A stretch of 64,000 nucleotides of DNA from Zhengitettix transpicula (taxonomy: Eukaryota > Arthropoda > Insecta > Orthoptera > Tetrigidae): positions 218,022,746-218,086,745 of the forward strand of contig CM073590.1 in assembly GCA_037074705.1 (NCBI GenBank). The letters are read 5' to 3'. Below, piece by piece: positions 24,781 to 35,497 of this stretch. How positions within the stretch are numbered: position 1 is the first letter of the stretch; each line of letters starts with the position of its first letter. Made by a program: the position numbers and the translations under genes. The notes under the pieces were generated by a model. The model was not told the DNA's origin, made no database searches, and saw only the letters and a list, made by a program, of their open reading frames with translations.

Positions 24781-25097
24781 GAGGAAATTATGAATCTGTT
24801 CTTCTGACGACACTCATAGGCCAACTGGGTGACTTTTCGTTCAGGAAATATGAGGGATTGCAGCTTTCGCCTGAGCCATCATGACGTAGCCAGATCTGCA
24901 AGATCGGAAAATAACCCCATCAGAGTCGGTTCATTAAAGTCATATGACCACCGTATTTTTGCCCAACAACCACTGTAATAAATTCTCTATTTTTGTTTTG
25001 TTCTGTTTTGTTTATGTTTGTAAAATATCTTTGGGTATTTTAATTGTTGATAATAGCAGGAAGTTAATGTCATTATTTTTATGTTAAGAAAATATAA

Positions 25098-25231
25098 ATT
25101 GTATAAAGAGTTCTCGGGTGTCCGGTCGGGTAACGTGTGCGATATAACCTCCTCGTAAAGATAGTATGATAAAGAGCGTAAGTTGTCCCGACGTATATTC
25201 TGTATAAAGAGTTCTCGGGTTTCCGGTCGGG
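25098..25231 (+). repeat. Two 31-bp direct repeats, 103 bp apart
   Basis: TGTATAAAGAGTTCTCGGGT followed by GTCCGGTCGGG at 25098 recurs at 25201 with one change (G to T). The GTTCTCGGGT part resembles the ATTCTCGGGTCTCAACCCGG ends of the palindromic PLE-like terminus at 55.37-55.53 kb, so both may belong to a related terminal repeat. Confidence 0.7.
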
Positions 25232-26780
25232 AAAAATATAAATTGTTAATTATTTTATACAATTCCATTCTCCAAATAATTAAATAATTTCAGATTGAAA
25301 TAACTATTTAAATAAAATAAATATCTTAAAAATAGATAAGTAAATACCATTATCCAAATGAATCCTTACAGCCTTAAAGACAGATTAAAGAAGACATTAA
25401 AATAAGAATAAATACTAGAACAACTAATATTTACACACCTTAAATTGGCAGAACTACGCAAAGGTCTTAATAAATAACAAAACAATTCTAATAAGCACAA
25501 AAACATCTTATCGCGACTGAAATACGAGAATCTGGTATTACTTAGCAACTCTAACCATTACATAAAACAATCATGGTAAAAATAGCAGAAAAGTGAAATA
25601 ACCAAATATAAAGTAGTATAGTTATGAAGAATGTATTATAAAGCAGGATAGTTATGAAACAGAAGGAATTAATTATAAAGAAACATATTCGACAATTTTA
25701 ACTATTAGGAGAACGCTCAAGACTGGACTTTAATTGAATTGATACGATGCAATGAATTAATTCAGAAAGAACAGAAGGATGGCTTTCAAGGAAGCTCAGC
25801 CAAATATTCACTCACTCACTGAACTTCAATTATCATAAGGTACCAATAGTATTTTTGGCTCCCTTAAGTTACCGGGAGTATTTCAGATTCTCTTAAGGTC
25901 CGCCAGGTACAGTAACTTTTGTAGTAGGAGAAAATGATTTTCTCTTGAAGAGCAGTTATATTCCTTATGCCGGTTCAGAACAAGTACAGGCCGCAGCCCC
26001 ATTTTTAACGGTCTGTATTTGATCTTAACCAGCATTTGGAGTATTCTCTTTAAATGTCGAAAAGGGTCGAGACAGACGTTTTTAAAATAGTTTCGGTTGG
26101 TAAATTTGACATTCATCGTGGCGGTTAAGACAAGCTAAGATTAATCCCAATTAATCTAGGAAGAGAAGGAAAAAGAGGTTCGAAATAGTCTATATAGTCC
26201 ATAGATTTCAGTTGAGATCAGAGCCCTGTTGATGCCAGGTAGGTCACGTGTTCATAGTATGTGGCCGTGTGGAAAGCGGCTAATTATAAAATATTCGAAA
26301 TGACTAGAAATTAATTTCGAATTAATTAATTTTCCTGTCTAATTAAAACAAATTCTCGGGCAACACTGAACACTCTAGCAGTGACCAATAAACCCCCACG
26401 ATTTGCAACTGAATCTAGACAGAGATTTTCCACAAAGCTGATTCGATGAAAATACTATGTTAGACACATGATATTTTTCGGTAGATCTCTTTGCAGACCT
26501 TCATCCCAAGCGACTGGGTAGCTCAATTCATTTTTAATTTACTTGGAGCTGCAGACGTCCCGGTTGATGTACAAACAATGAATATTTCATTAGTAAAATG
26601 CTAACTGTTCCAGTACGCTGGATATTCCAGAGTTCTACTGTTTAACGGCGGCATGCAAATTTGTATTTTATTCAAATATATTGCTAATTGCCATTTCAGT
26701 ACCTTATGCTACTTTGGTTTATTTTCTGGTTTCTCATTAAGTCTACCGCTATATAATTATTTTAGTGAGCTGGTTTATCA
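25232..26780. other. AT-rich stretch, nothing recognised
   Basis: The frame at 25883-26116 on the minus strand lacks motifs. No repeat shared with other parts of the window was seen. Confidence 0.4.
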
Positions 26781-26787
26781 GTAGGAT

Positions 26788-27146
26788 AGTTTCTGTAGCC
26801 ACACGAAGTCTATAACAATTGTTTATTCAAATCGAAGAACTTTGCTTTAAATTTTGCAAAAACGGCCGCACTTATTAATACTTCTCGAATTCCATATTTT
26901 TATACCGTAAATTCACAAAAAATCATTTAATTCCTGGTTATTCAAACATCGACGATTTCCTACATAGTTTCTGTAGTCGCACGAAGTCTATAACAATTGT
27001 TTATTGAAACTAAAAAAACTTTGCTTTAAATATTGCAAAAAAGACCACACTTATTAATACTTCTCGAATTCCATATTTTTATATAGTAAATTCACAAAAA
27101 AAATCATTTAATTCCTGGTTATTCAAACATCGACGATTTCCTTCAT
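26788..27146 (+). repeat. Tandem duplication of a ~180-bp unit
   Basis: Copy 1 (26788-26965) and copy 2 (26966-27146) abut directly. Both begin AGTTTCTGTAG and end with CATCGACGATTTCC, and they match at most positions with a few indels. The identity is much higher than the general decay around it, so the duplication is fairly recent. No coding frame spans it. Confidence 0.95.
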
Positions 27147-27178
27147 TATTTTATTAACAAGTTTGAAAATGAGGCATG

Positions 27179-27229
27179 ATTTGAGTAGATTTATAAATTA
27201 ATTCTTTAACAGATAATGTGTTTCGACAA
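27179..27229 (+). repeat. 51-bp direct repeat, copy 1 (outside the PLE unit)
   Basis: ATTTGAGTAGATTTATAAAT followed by TAATTCTTTAACAGATAATG and TGTTTCGACAA is found again at 28029-28079, inside the loop of the inverted PLE unit, with one mismatch in 51. Confidence 0.95.
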
Positions 27230-27518
27230 TATATGAAATAGTTATACCTCTGTTAGTAATTAAACGTTTTATACTTAAAATATTTAATACCATATATACT
27301 ACTTTGATAAAGAAGAAAAATTAAAATTAAGTAAGCAATATTTTGATATTATATAGATAAGTCGATAATGAAAAGTAAACCATGGGTGACCAACATATCA
27401 ATTCTGCACAAGAAGCACGATTAGGGTGCAAAATACAAGTTTATTCGAAGCGAACGAGCAGATTTCAAAGATTTATTTATTACAAATTAAGTTTTGGGGC
27501 AGAGAAAACTTCAATTTT

Positions 27519-27790
27519 TCAAAACAGTGGCTCATTTATAGATACACGAATCAGGTGGTCTCTAGTTGACGAATTCACAATTTCAACAATCCGATGTAGC
27601 AGATCTTGAACAGTGTCAGGCATAGTTGGTACATAAACGTGGTCTTTTACGTAACCCCACAAATAAAAATCACAGGGAATAAGGTCTGGTGACCAGGAAG
27701 GTCACCGGCGATGAAGTTGATCTTTCGATGCCACTGGTAAATCTGCTGATGACGAGGCGGCGCTTTCTTAAACTGGCGGTGAATTGGAAG
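27519..27790 (-). pseudogene. IS630/mariner-type transposase, internally deleted
   Basis: On the minus strand 27519-27695 is open for 58 codons and reads WSPDLIPCDFYLWGYVKDHV then YVPTMPDTVQDLLHRIVEIV. This is the C-terminal catalytic block of an insect IS630/Tc1-mariner-type transposase family: SPDL carries the third catalytic acidic residue, and the CDFxLWGYVKDxVY signature follows. Just upstream on that strand (27696-27790) RQFKKAPPRHQQIYQWHRKI resembles the N-terminal DNA-binding helix-turn-helix of the same transposases. The middle of the catalytic domain is missing, so the two ends were fused by an internal deletion, with a stop at the join. The left arm of a PLE unit begins about 50 bp to its right. 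Confidence 0.8.
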
Positions 27791-27843
27791 TTAAACTTCA
27801 ACAATGGACTCAAATTTGGCTAATTGCAGCACAAAAACTTATT

Positions 27844-28240
27844 AAAATGAAAAAATTTACGTCTGATAGAAAATAATTAATAAGGAAGATGGCCCATACA
27901 GACAAAAAAGGGTAATATAAATACCACACAACGTTTCTGGGATCCTTGTCCCTTTCCTCAGATGCTAAGAAGAGCCTAGAGAAACACAACTGCACTGGTC
28001 AGTTGACGATACTCAAAAGAGGTTTTTTATTTGAGTAGATTTATAAATTAATTCTTTAACAGAAAATGTGTTTCGACAAAGACTCAAGAGAGGCTTTTGA
28101 GTGCTGTCAACTGACCGGTGCAGTTGTGTTTCTCTAGGCTCTTCTTGGCACCTGAGGAAAGGAACAAGGATCCCAGAAACGTTGTGTGGTATTTAAATTA
28201 CCCTTTTTTGTCTGTATTGGCTATCTTTCTTATTCATTAT
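27844..28240. mobile_element. PLE inverted terminal-repeat unit with target duplication
   Basis: Two PLE terminal repeats face away from each other. The left one is on the minus strand (27850-28016) and the right one on the plus strand (28095-28240). The blocks CAACTGACC, TGCAGTTGTGTTTCTCTAGG, CTCTTCTT, ACAAGGATCCCAGAAACGTT and TTTTTTGTCTGTAT occur in both arms. The unit is flanked by ACAAAAACTTATT (27831-27843) and ACAAAACCTTATT (28241-28253), a 13-bp target duplication with one mismatch. There is no reverse transcriptase or endonuclease inside. The ~80-bp loop holds the 51-bp sequence also found at 27179. The mirrored 61- and 64-residue frames beginning MQLCFSRLFLA are just the two arms translated. 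Confidence 0.85.
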
Positions 28241-28984
28241 ACAAAACCTTATTGTTCTCTAATGTCGTCGCAATTTATCTACAGACAAGCAACAGCGTCA
28301 CTGAGGATTTGACTGGAATTTCTTCCTGAACAGTTCAAATTTTGAAATTTTGTCCGTCCAGGATCGTTGCAATTATATTTATATCCTTTGTAGTTTAGAA
28401 GAAATAAATGTTTGAAATCTGCTCCATCTCTTTGAATAACCCAGTGGACTTTGGAAAAATATTAAAACGTTTGAGACATTTATAGTCGACATCGATATGC
28501 TTACGAAAATTTTTCATATTTAATGCATTGGTCACATACAAATTTGACCTAATTTTTTTTAAATTATAAAAATCATACCGCCCAGTTTCTCGATTCGACT
28601 TTTCACTACTCTCACTTGTCCGTATGTTAAAGATATGCTCCAGAAACACCCGGCAAATACCAAGTATAACTTCCAAAAAGTGGAAAATTTATAAATTTCA
28701 ACCAACTTAACTGTCAACAATCCGATTTTTTATTATAACTGTATGGTTTAGGGCATACAAATAATTTTTCACATTGCAGTCAAGAAGAGGAGCTCATTTT
28801 CTCTGACGAAGAGTGTGCAATAATAACGTAAAGCAAAGAGAATGTTAATACTCGCCCCCAATCTCCTCAACCAATTTTTATTCTCGTTTTCCCATAATTT
28901 AACTTTTTAATTCCAAATCTTTAAAGAACATAAAATATTAGTCTGTTACAAATATACGAATACACCTTCCTTCTGGATAAAAAA

Positions 28985-29215
28985 AATTACAAGGACTCGC
29001 TGGGCAAGTATAATACACATTATGTGGTTTAAAGCATTTCTTACTTAGATTGTAATTCCTGTTACATAGAACAAACTGATAGGTCTTTAAAAACAGGAAA
29101 CGTACGCTCAATGAAAAACTCAGCACTGATAAACTGTCGTCTCCAAACATATCAATTCCAAACATTCCTTTGTTTGGCAAAATGCTAAAATTTTAGATGC
29201 TGACAACAGGTACTG
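28985..29215 (+). pseudogene. PLE GIY-YIG endonuclease relic, copy 1
   Basis: The frame includes LDCNSCYIEQTDRSLKTG near 29050, the YIGQT-type core of GIY-YIG endonucleases as found at the C terminus of Penelope-like retroelement proteins. After a frameshift NISIPNIPLFGKMLKF parallels the HINSNHTLNWKN stretch of the next copy. The Arg/Glu catalytic segment is lost and stops are present. Confidence 0.65.
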
Positions 29216-29281
29216 TAATACAATTATAACAGAAATGCTATATTTAAATGATCATTCCTACTTGAATAAAAACAACACAGA

Positions 29282-29584
29282 AACCCACTTGACACCTACA
29301 GCAAACATGTAGTTTACAAAATCTCTTGCTCTAATTGTAATTCCTGCTACATACGGCAAACTAAACATTCCCTTAATACCCATATCAAGGAACATTTGTC
29401 TAATATCAAACATACCAACGATAAACAATCTGCAGTCTCCAAACATATCAATTCGAATCATACATTAAATTGGAAAAATTCTGAGACTTTAGACATTGAC
29501 ACCAGGTACAATTTCAGACTCATATCCAGATGCTTCACATTAAATCAAACATCACAGCTATTAATGTACAATCAGACACTATGA
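29282..29584 (+). pseudogene. PLE GIY-YIG endonuclease fragment, copy 2
   Basis: An open frame of ~100 codons reads YSKHVVYKISCSNCNSCYIR, then QTKHSLNTHIKEHLSNIKHT and VSKHINSNHTLNWKNSETLD. This order (VYKI, the Cys-x2-Cys-x2-Cys region, a YIGQT-like core here YIRQT, an 'IKEH' helix, then 'H-NHT-W') is the GIY-YIG endonuclease of Penelope-like elements. It would nick target DNA for reverse transcription. The Gly of the core motif is replaced by Arg, and no reverse-transcriptase domain precedes it, so it is non-functional. The matching terminal repeat follows at 29640. Confidence 0.8.
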
Positions 29585-29639
29585 AACTTAGCAATTGCTA
29601 TCATCCCTTATTATTACGCTAAACCTTCTGCTCTCCCGT

Positions 29640-29810
29640 TAGCGTTGCGTTTTCTTCGCTTTTGAGTTTCGTCAACTAAAGAGTGCAGTTGCGTCGCTCT
29701 AGGTTCTTCTATGCACATGAAGAAAGGTACACGGATCCCAGAAACGTTGTGGTATTTTAATATTCACTTATTTTGTCTGTATTCGGCTATCTTTCTAACT
29801 AATGGAAGTG
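29640..29810 (+). mobile_element. PLE terminal repeat downstream of endonuclease
   Basis: GTGCAGTTGCGTCGCTCTAG, CACATGAAGAAAGGTACACG, GATCCCAGAAACGTTGTGG and TTTTGTCTGTATTCGGCTAT follow the family order. It lies 56 bp after the endonuclease frame, where a 3' terminal repeat is expected, so 29282-29810 is probably the 3' end of one PLE insertion. Confidence 0.7.
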
Positions 29811-29939
29811 AAAATTATAGAGAATCTAACATCACTGCAATAATCGCGGTACTAGGAATAAAAACAAGAGCTATGATTATTCCTTTTCTTTTCTTTTAAT
29901 ATCTTCCCTTTTGAGCTCGTTCTTACAGATGTTACAAGT

Positions 29940-30025
29940 TTTCATCACCTGACGAAAGCAACAATGTTAGCATAAACGTTGTGTTATATTTAATTCGTAA
30001 CTTAATCTTGTCTCTTTTGATTCGC
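29940..30025 (+). mobile_element. PLE terminal-repeat fragment
   Basis: TCACCTGACGAAAGCAACAA then TGTTAGCATAAACGTTGTG keeps the CTGACGA core but has a changed helix-II region (AGC...GC) and TAAAC in place of GAAAC. It is a divergent second subfamily or a decayed copy. Confidence 0.5.
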
Positions 30026-30182
30026 CACTTCACTGTCTAATTGTTTTAATTTTAACGGATTTCAAACTCCCAATAATGGCATAAGAATGAAAATATATAA
30101 GAAAAACTACACGGTCGATCAGGGATCCTTTCAATACGTAGCAGACCATCAAACATTTATAATATTGTGATAATGTGATATT

Positions 30183-31000
30183 AAACTGAAAATAATTTAC
30201 GTCTGATAGAAAATAATGAATAAAAGAGATAGCCAATACAGACAAAATATTGGGTAATATAAATACCACACAACGTTTCTGGGATCCTTGTACCTTTCGT
30301 CAGGTGCTAAGAAGAGCCTAGAGAAACACAAATTCTCTGGTCAGTTTTTGAGCTTTTAGGGGTTGTCAACTGACCAGTGCAGTTGTGTTTCTCTAGGTTC
30401 TTCTTAGCACCTGACGAAAGGAACAAGGATTCCAGATTTATTTTTATTTTTATGGTAACAGGCTACATGAGGCTAATCCACATTGTGGCAACTCCCCTAT
30501 AATAGCATAAGAAGGGATTTGAAAGGGGGGATGCGGAAGGGTAGAGGAAGGTAGCCGAGGGTTAACTAGGGCCCCCGGGCTATGGTTTAAGGATCCTACC
30601 CGGCAATTCGCCTAAAAGTGATGCAGCGAAAACCCTAGAAAAACCTGTGTCAGGTAGGTCGGGCATTGGGTACTTGTTCCACGCCCTTCCGATAGCGGGA
30701 GAGGAGTTTGCTGTGGGGACGCAGCATTCCCTTCTCCGTGCCTCGACCAGTTTAGGAGGCAGCTGGCCAACTATTCCAATGGGAATAGCGGACAACTCTT
30801 ACCGTATGTTCAAGGTCTGTGGCCCCGGAACATAAACCTCTCAAAACAGGCCGAGGTGCCTCGGCTTGTGGGAACCTTAGTTCAAAAACGGAGAAGAAAG
30901 GGCATCCCCAAAGGTAGCCCCTTCGTATCTCTCCTACAAGGTTCACAAGGATCCCAGAAACGTTGTCATTTTTTGTCCGTATTGTCTACCTTTCTTATTC
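30183..31000. mobile_element. PLE inverted terminal-repeat unit with nested SINE-like insertion
   Basis: The left arm (30185-30350, minus strand) and right arm (30360-30455 continuing at 30949-31000, plus strand) are the same inverted PLE arrangement as at 27.84 kb. The flanks ATAATGTGATATT (30170-30182) and the identical ATAATGTGATATT (31001-31013) form a perfect 13-bp target duplication. The right arm is split by a family A copy at 30456-30947. That insertion has its own duplication, since ACAAGGATTCCAGA before it reappears as ACAAGGATCCCAGA after it. The PLE unit is therefore older than the family A insertion. Confidence 0.88.
30456..30947 (-). repeat. SINE-like family A, near full length, nested
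   Basis: On the minus strand the copy runs from CCTTGTAGGAGAGATACGAA through TTTTTGAACTAAGGTTCCCA, the CTATTCCCATTGGAATAG hairpin, CTGCCTCCTAAACTGGTCGA, CTCCCGCTATCGGAAGGGCG, AACCCTTGGCTACCTTCC and TAGCCTGTTACCATAAAAAT to an (AAAAATA)n-like tail. A 14-bp target duplication and an A-rich tail point to target-primed reverse transcription by a LINE in trans. No tRNA, 5S or 7SL head was recognised. The same frame is open in this copy and several others, but so is the opposite strand, so coding is unproven. Confidence 0.88.
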
Positions 31001-31013
31001 ATAATGTGATATT

Positions 31014-33318
31014 GTTGGATTATTTCCTTTTTCGGCGTCCTCTTGCCCCGCCGTATATTGTTTGTTATTGTTGTGTGGATGGAACGCGCTAAGATTTGTA
31101 AATATAGGCCTCGTTGGGGATAGAAACTGACAGAAAAACCTTCTAATTCTCAGAAACGAGGGCGCAAAAGTCAGATGTTAAACTTCCATTTTGCAACTCT
31201 TTACGAGAAATTTTAGAAGCAATATTTACATCCATATTTAAATATAAAACTGATAAAGATTTAAAAGATCATGTCATAATTAACTCAGTTGTGAATTTAA
31301 ATTAAAAAAAAATTTTAAAGAAATTTCAGGAATTTAATCATGATAATGCGGATGGTATTTGACAAAGTTGTACCGGAGAGAGATTCGAACTACAATAGGG
31401 GCATAAACGTACATCGGATTTTATAAACATTTATGTAGATGGTATGGCGCGACACATTGATGAAATTTTAACATTCGCAGATGCAAATGGCAATATTAAC
31501 ACCAATCTACCGTGATACAAAGCTCGCGGAAAATCAGATGCAAATTATTCACAATAAAGCTTCGTTGACATGTCAAATGATAACTATAAGCATTACCAAC
31601 GAGGCAATTGAACTTATGCAAATCCAGTTTGAATGTCAAAATTAAAATATGATTGAAATTTAATGGGCAATGATTAATCTCCATCAAATATAAATGGTAT
31701 ATAGAAAGTTGGGGGCTTGTAATAAGGTCAGGATTACTATGAACACGTTGTAGACTGTATGTGTACAAGCCTTTTGCATTTTATCATCTATCAGATAACT
31801 TCTTTATGATTTAAATATTTATCGTTTGTATTATGAGGCAGAGAGCCATTTCTGTAGTAAGTAATATTAAGTTTGCGTAGATTTTTCCCCGTGCTCAACG
31901 TTGTCATTGTGAAATGGAAATCGTACATGATGACAATCTTCCAGTCGCCTCTGTAGTTTATAATCATACATTGTTTGAATGCAGTATGATACACAGTTTC
32001 AGAATTTAAAAAAACAACAACATGGTATTACGTAAAATGAACTGTATCCGCTCGTGCGTAAAGTCTTTGATTTCTTCCTTTGATGATTTTCTTCACTTTC
32101 AGCAGTGTAGATCTAATTTTATTACTTTATGTTTCTGACTAGCATAGACATACATCAATCAGTAAATCCAACGGAATACATGTCATACGGAATTTCCAGA
32201 ATGAGTTGTTAACGATACAACAGGTGAATATCATTCAGGAATATCGTCTAATTTTTTAAACTATTAGCCTTGTCTGAATATTAATATTTATAATTTCCAC
32301 GATATATCGATATAATTTAAAATTATATGTGAAAATCTGTTGTATTGTGGTTCGTATTCTTAATATTGTAATGTTAATAAATAATTACAATAAATTGTCT
32401 TAGCTTTTAAATATTACTATATTTTTTAGATTAAAATTTTAGGTTTCAACCTATAAATTTTATTTATGTATTTGTAAACAAACATTAATTTGTAGTGCAC
32501 ACCAGTGAGGTAAACATATGGTGGAGAAACGTAAGAGTTCTAGAATTTGTTTTTATCATATCAACATAAAGTAATCTTTGGTTATACTTAATTCTTAACC
32601 AAGTCTTTGGCCATTATGTGTTACTAATTTTCGTTGTTGGTGACAATTAAAACTATAAATTTTATATTTGGACAATAGAAGATTATGAAGAACAGCCATA
32701 AACCCTCTTTACATCTAAATTACATAAATTCTTGGAGAATAAAATGATTTTTTTATTTATTTAAACCTGTTTTCAGAATTTTACTGAATAATTTCATCAG
32801 CACAAGTTTTAAGTTTAATTTGTTTCTATAATACTTAAATATATCACCTTTGCACATGAGGGCGAAATTTTGGATGAAAAATTATATAAAACTGATATTT
32901 TCTATCCACTAATACTTATAATGCGTACTTAATCTAGTCATGAAATATGCATAATTTTGGTTTTACACCCTAGCTTTTAGAAATGAAGAAGCAGTTTTTT
33001 TTATAATTATTACGTTTGAAACTACGAATTTTATTATATTAACGTAGCATATAATTATCACTGTTTTGTTAACATTAAAATTTTTGGTTTATATTTATAT
33101 CAAAGAAGAAGAAATATGGATTTTATATCTGGCTTCTAAACAGTGCATAAGTTCCATAGTAAGTTGTATGAGAAGCGCAGTAGGGGAGGGGATAAGATGT
33201 AGGGGAATATTGTCATAGTACAACTGTGGTTAGGTGGGAAGATGGCGTAACTTTACTATCATTCTGTAAAAAATATCATTTATCTTACTAACGGCATCTA
33301 CAGCCAGTGGCAAGGTAT
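31014..33318. other. AT-rich stretch, nothing recognised
   Basis: Short minus-strand frames at 31496-31768 and 31791-31994 have no recognisable motif. No repeat shared with other parts of the window was seen. Confidence 0.4.
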
Positions 33319-34410
33319 TGTAATACCAATTAAAGAGGCTAATAAATTGTTTTTAATATAATTTAATTGTTTGCGGTCCGGATACTTAAATACAACAATC
33401 GCAGCGGGTCTTTCTTTGTTAACAATGGAGACTGGAGACCGCGCGCTTAGAGAACTCAGTCTGCGTCGAGCCTGGGTCAAGAAAGGATACATCAAATAGT
33501 CTGCAAGAGATACAACACAGTTAAGTTTGATCATCTAAAAGCATGAATAGGGCTATCCAGGAAGTTCAGCGGCGAGATATAATAGTTTACATAAAACGCA
33601 CGCAAACAGTTTTGACGGAGAGACTCATAAAATCGCAATTTAGAAGCAAAAGTTTTGTTTCACAAACTGAACTAATTTTCGCATAGAGACACTTCAAGGA
33701 GATCTACGTCAGAGGGCTGACTGAGGGGCGGCTAATCCAGGTTCCAGGATAGCAGAGATCCAGAGCAACTACCGTGTGTTCAAAATCTAATGAGTAGAAT
33801 CAGTGAATAATGGCCTGTTTAGTGTGTATTGACTTCAAGCTACAAGAGTCCGAACTGGTACCAGAAGCACTGTCGTGAGTACAAAACAATTATTAATGAC
33901 TGTAAACGATAATTAATTGTTATAGTCATATTTCGCGTTTTTCTTTTCATTCGTTTTCTTTTACTTTTGTATTTAATATTCTATTCCGTTAACTTCAATG
34001 AGTTTGGATTGTTAATATTTTAGTTCATTGTATTTGTTCTTCCTATCAAACCCAGTGGTGACCCTGAGATAAAGAGAAATTCGACGTCGTTGATTGTAAA
34101 AATATAAAGCTGTATTTTCATAGAACGCCACGAATTAATCAAATAAAATTGAAGTATTTGTTTGTTAAATTGACGGAATTCGGCGTGCAAAGCAGGGCTT
34201 ATAATGTGTAACTATCAACAATAAATGTTTAAATACATAATAATTTTGTTAGTTATTCGTATTAATTAAGATCACCTTTGTAATCATTACATAAATGGCC
34301 CAACAACGTGGGGCAAATTTAATTCATCCCCTTAGTAATTATTACAGTATATTCACCTCACCCTGTACTTTTAACTTTTACTGATGAGGCATTTGGCGTT
34401 CAACATATCC
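33319..34410 (+). mobile_element. LTR-like relic A
   Basis: It starts TGTAATACCAATTAAAGAGG, similar to the starts at 35495 and 36653. Inside it shares CAGTGAATAATGGCCTGTTT and a GGTGACCCTGAGA segment with sequence B (CAGTGAACGATGGCCTGTTA, ACGACCCTGAAA). Near its end ATTACATAAATGGCCCAACA followed by ACGTGGGGC resembles the primer-binding region of many arthropod LTR retrotransposons (TGGCGCCCAACGTGGGGC), and TTTGGCGTTCAAC follows near 34391. No gag or pol frame was found, so this is a solo or decayed LTR. Confidence 0.5.
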
Positions 34411-34922
34411 TGGACTTAACACGATATATTTGGCTACAGCCAAGTGTTTTCAAAATAGTTTTTACAATACCAAGATGTCTTAACAAATGTTCGTCTTACA
34501 GTAAGTTCCACCCTCACTACCACCCCAAGCCGGTGGACGTCTGAACATCGCATTTTGAGACGACTAGTTATTTTCCTCCAGTTAAAAAATTTGTTCTTAC
34601 GATATCCAATAGTTTGACAAATGAAAAACTTAAAGCAGAAAATAATGGAGGACAATTAAAACTTCAACGGTTATATAAAATTTAGTTTTGTTTTAGAAGC
34701 TACAGACGATACAAGCAGGCAAAAATAAATTAAATATCATATGAAGGCTGTGAATATTTTATCATCTTTTTAAGTTTGCAGTTTTGTTTTTTAATAATAG
34801 TAAACAATCAAGCCATATACGGACAGTTATGTCATAACAGAGTGAGGTGTCCACGTTTTGGCTAGGGCACGTAATGAAGAGTATAAGAAGGCAGTAGCTT
34901 GAGTTATTGCCTTCAGTAAGTA

Positions 34923-35010
34923 GTGCGTGAGATAGCCCGCCCCACCTCCTTTCTTTCTCCCCCTCTCAACCTCTCTCTCTCGCTTCCTCCTCTAATTCAT
35001 TCCCCTTTCG
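34923..35010 (+). repeat. Polypyrimidine (CT-rich) tract
   Basis: The plus strand is nearly pure C/T across CCCCCTCTCAACCTCTCTCT and its flanks, in contrast to the surrounding AT-rich DNA. It sits at the start of a ~230-bp GC-richer block (34920-35150) with a 75-residue frame of no recognised family. Confidence 0.6.
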
Positions 35011-35462
35011 CGTGCATGTGTTCTTCTTCCACCACATTCCGCCTCCTACACTCTTCATTTCCTGTTCTCCGACAAACAACGAAAGCCCGCAGTCTCTTTG
35101 TCTCAGGCAATCCTCACCGCTTTGGGTGTCACCGGGTAGAATGTAATTGATTGCTTACTGCATTTGATGCAAATTTCCAGGAACATTTCGTCTAATGTTT
35201 CCAGAGCTCCTGTCACCATAAATATAGGTGACGGAAAATGCAACGTCAGCGCATAAGCTTCCTTTTTTAAAAAGAAAAATAAGAATATTGAATCTCGTTC
35301 AATTCAGATACTATTTTTAACTATATTAAATATTACAAAAAAATAATTTGTTGAATGTAAAATAGATTTATTTTATTAGACGTTAAATCAAATTACTTTT
35401 GAGTCTGGGATATATTGTTAGTAAAATACGTACCCTATACTTGTCATTTGTGCGTTGGCAAC

Positions 35463-35464
<2 letters not shown>

Positions 35465-35494
<30 letters not shown>
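35465..35494. repeat. (AT)n microsatellite at the left end of LTR-like B
   Basis: Fifteen AT dinucleotides end exactly where the LTR-like sequence begins (TGTAATTATAATT). Confidence 0.93.

Positions 35495-35497
<3 letters not shown>

Noticed and set aside
27810..28312. Two opposed frames starting MQLCFSRLFLA as a divergent gene pair
   Set aside because: They are translations of the two arms of the inverted PLE terminal-repeat unit.
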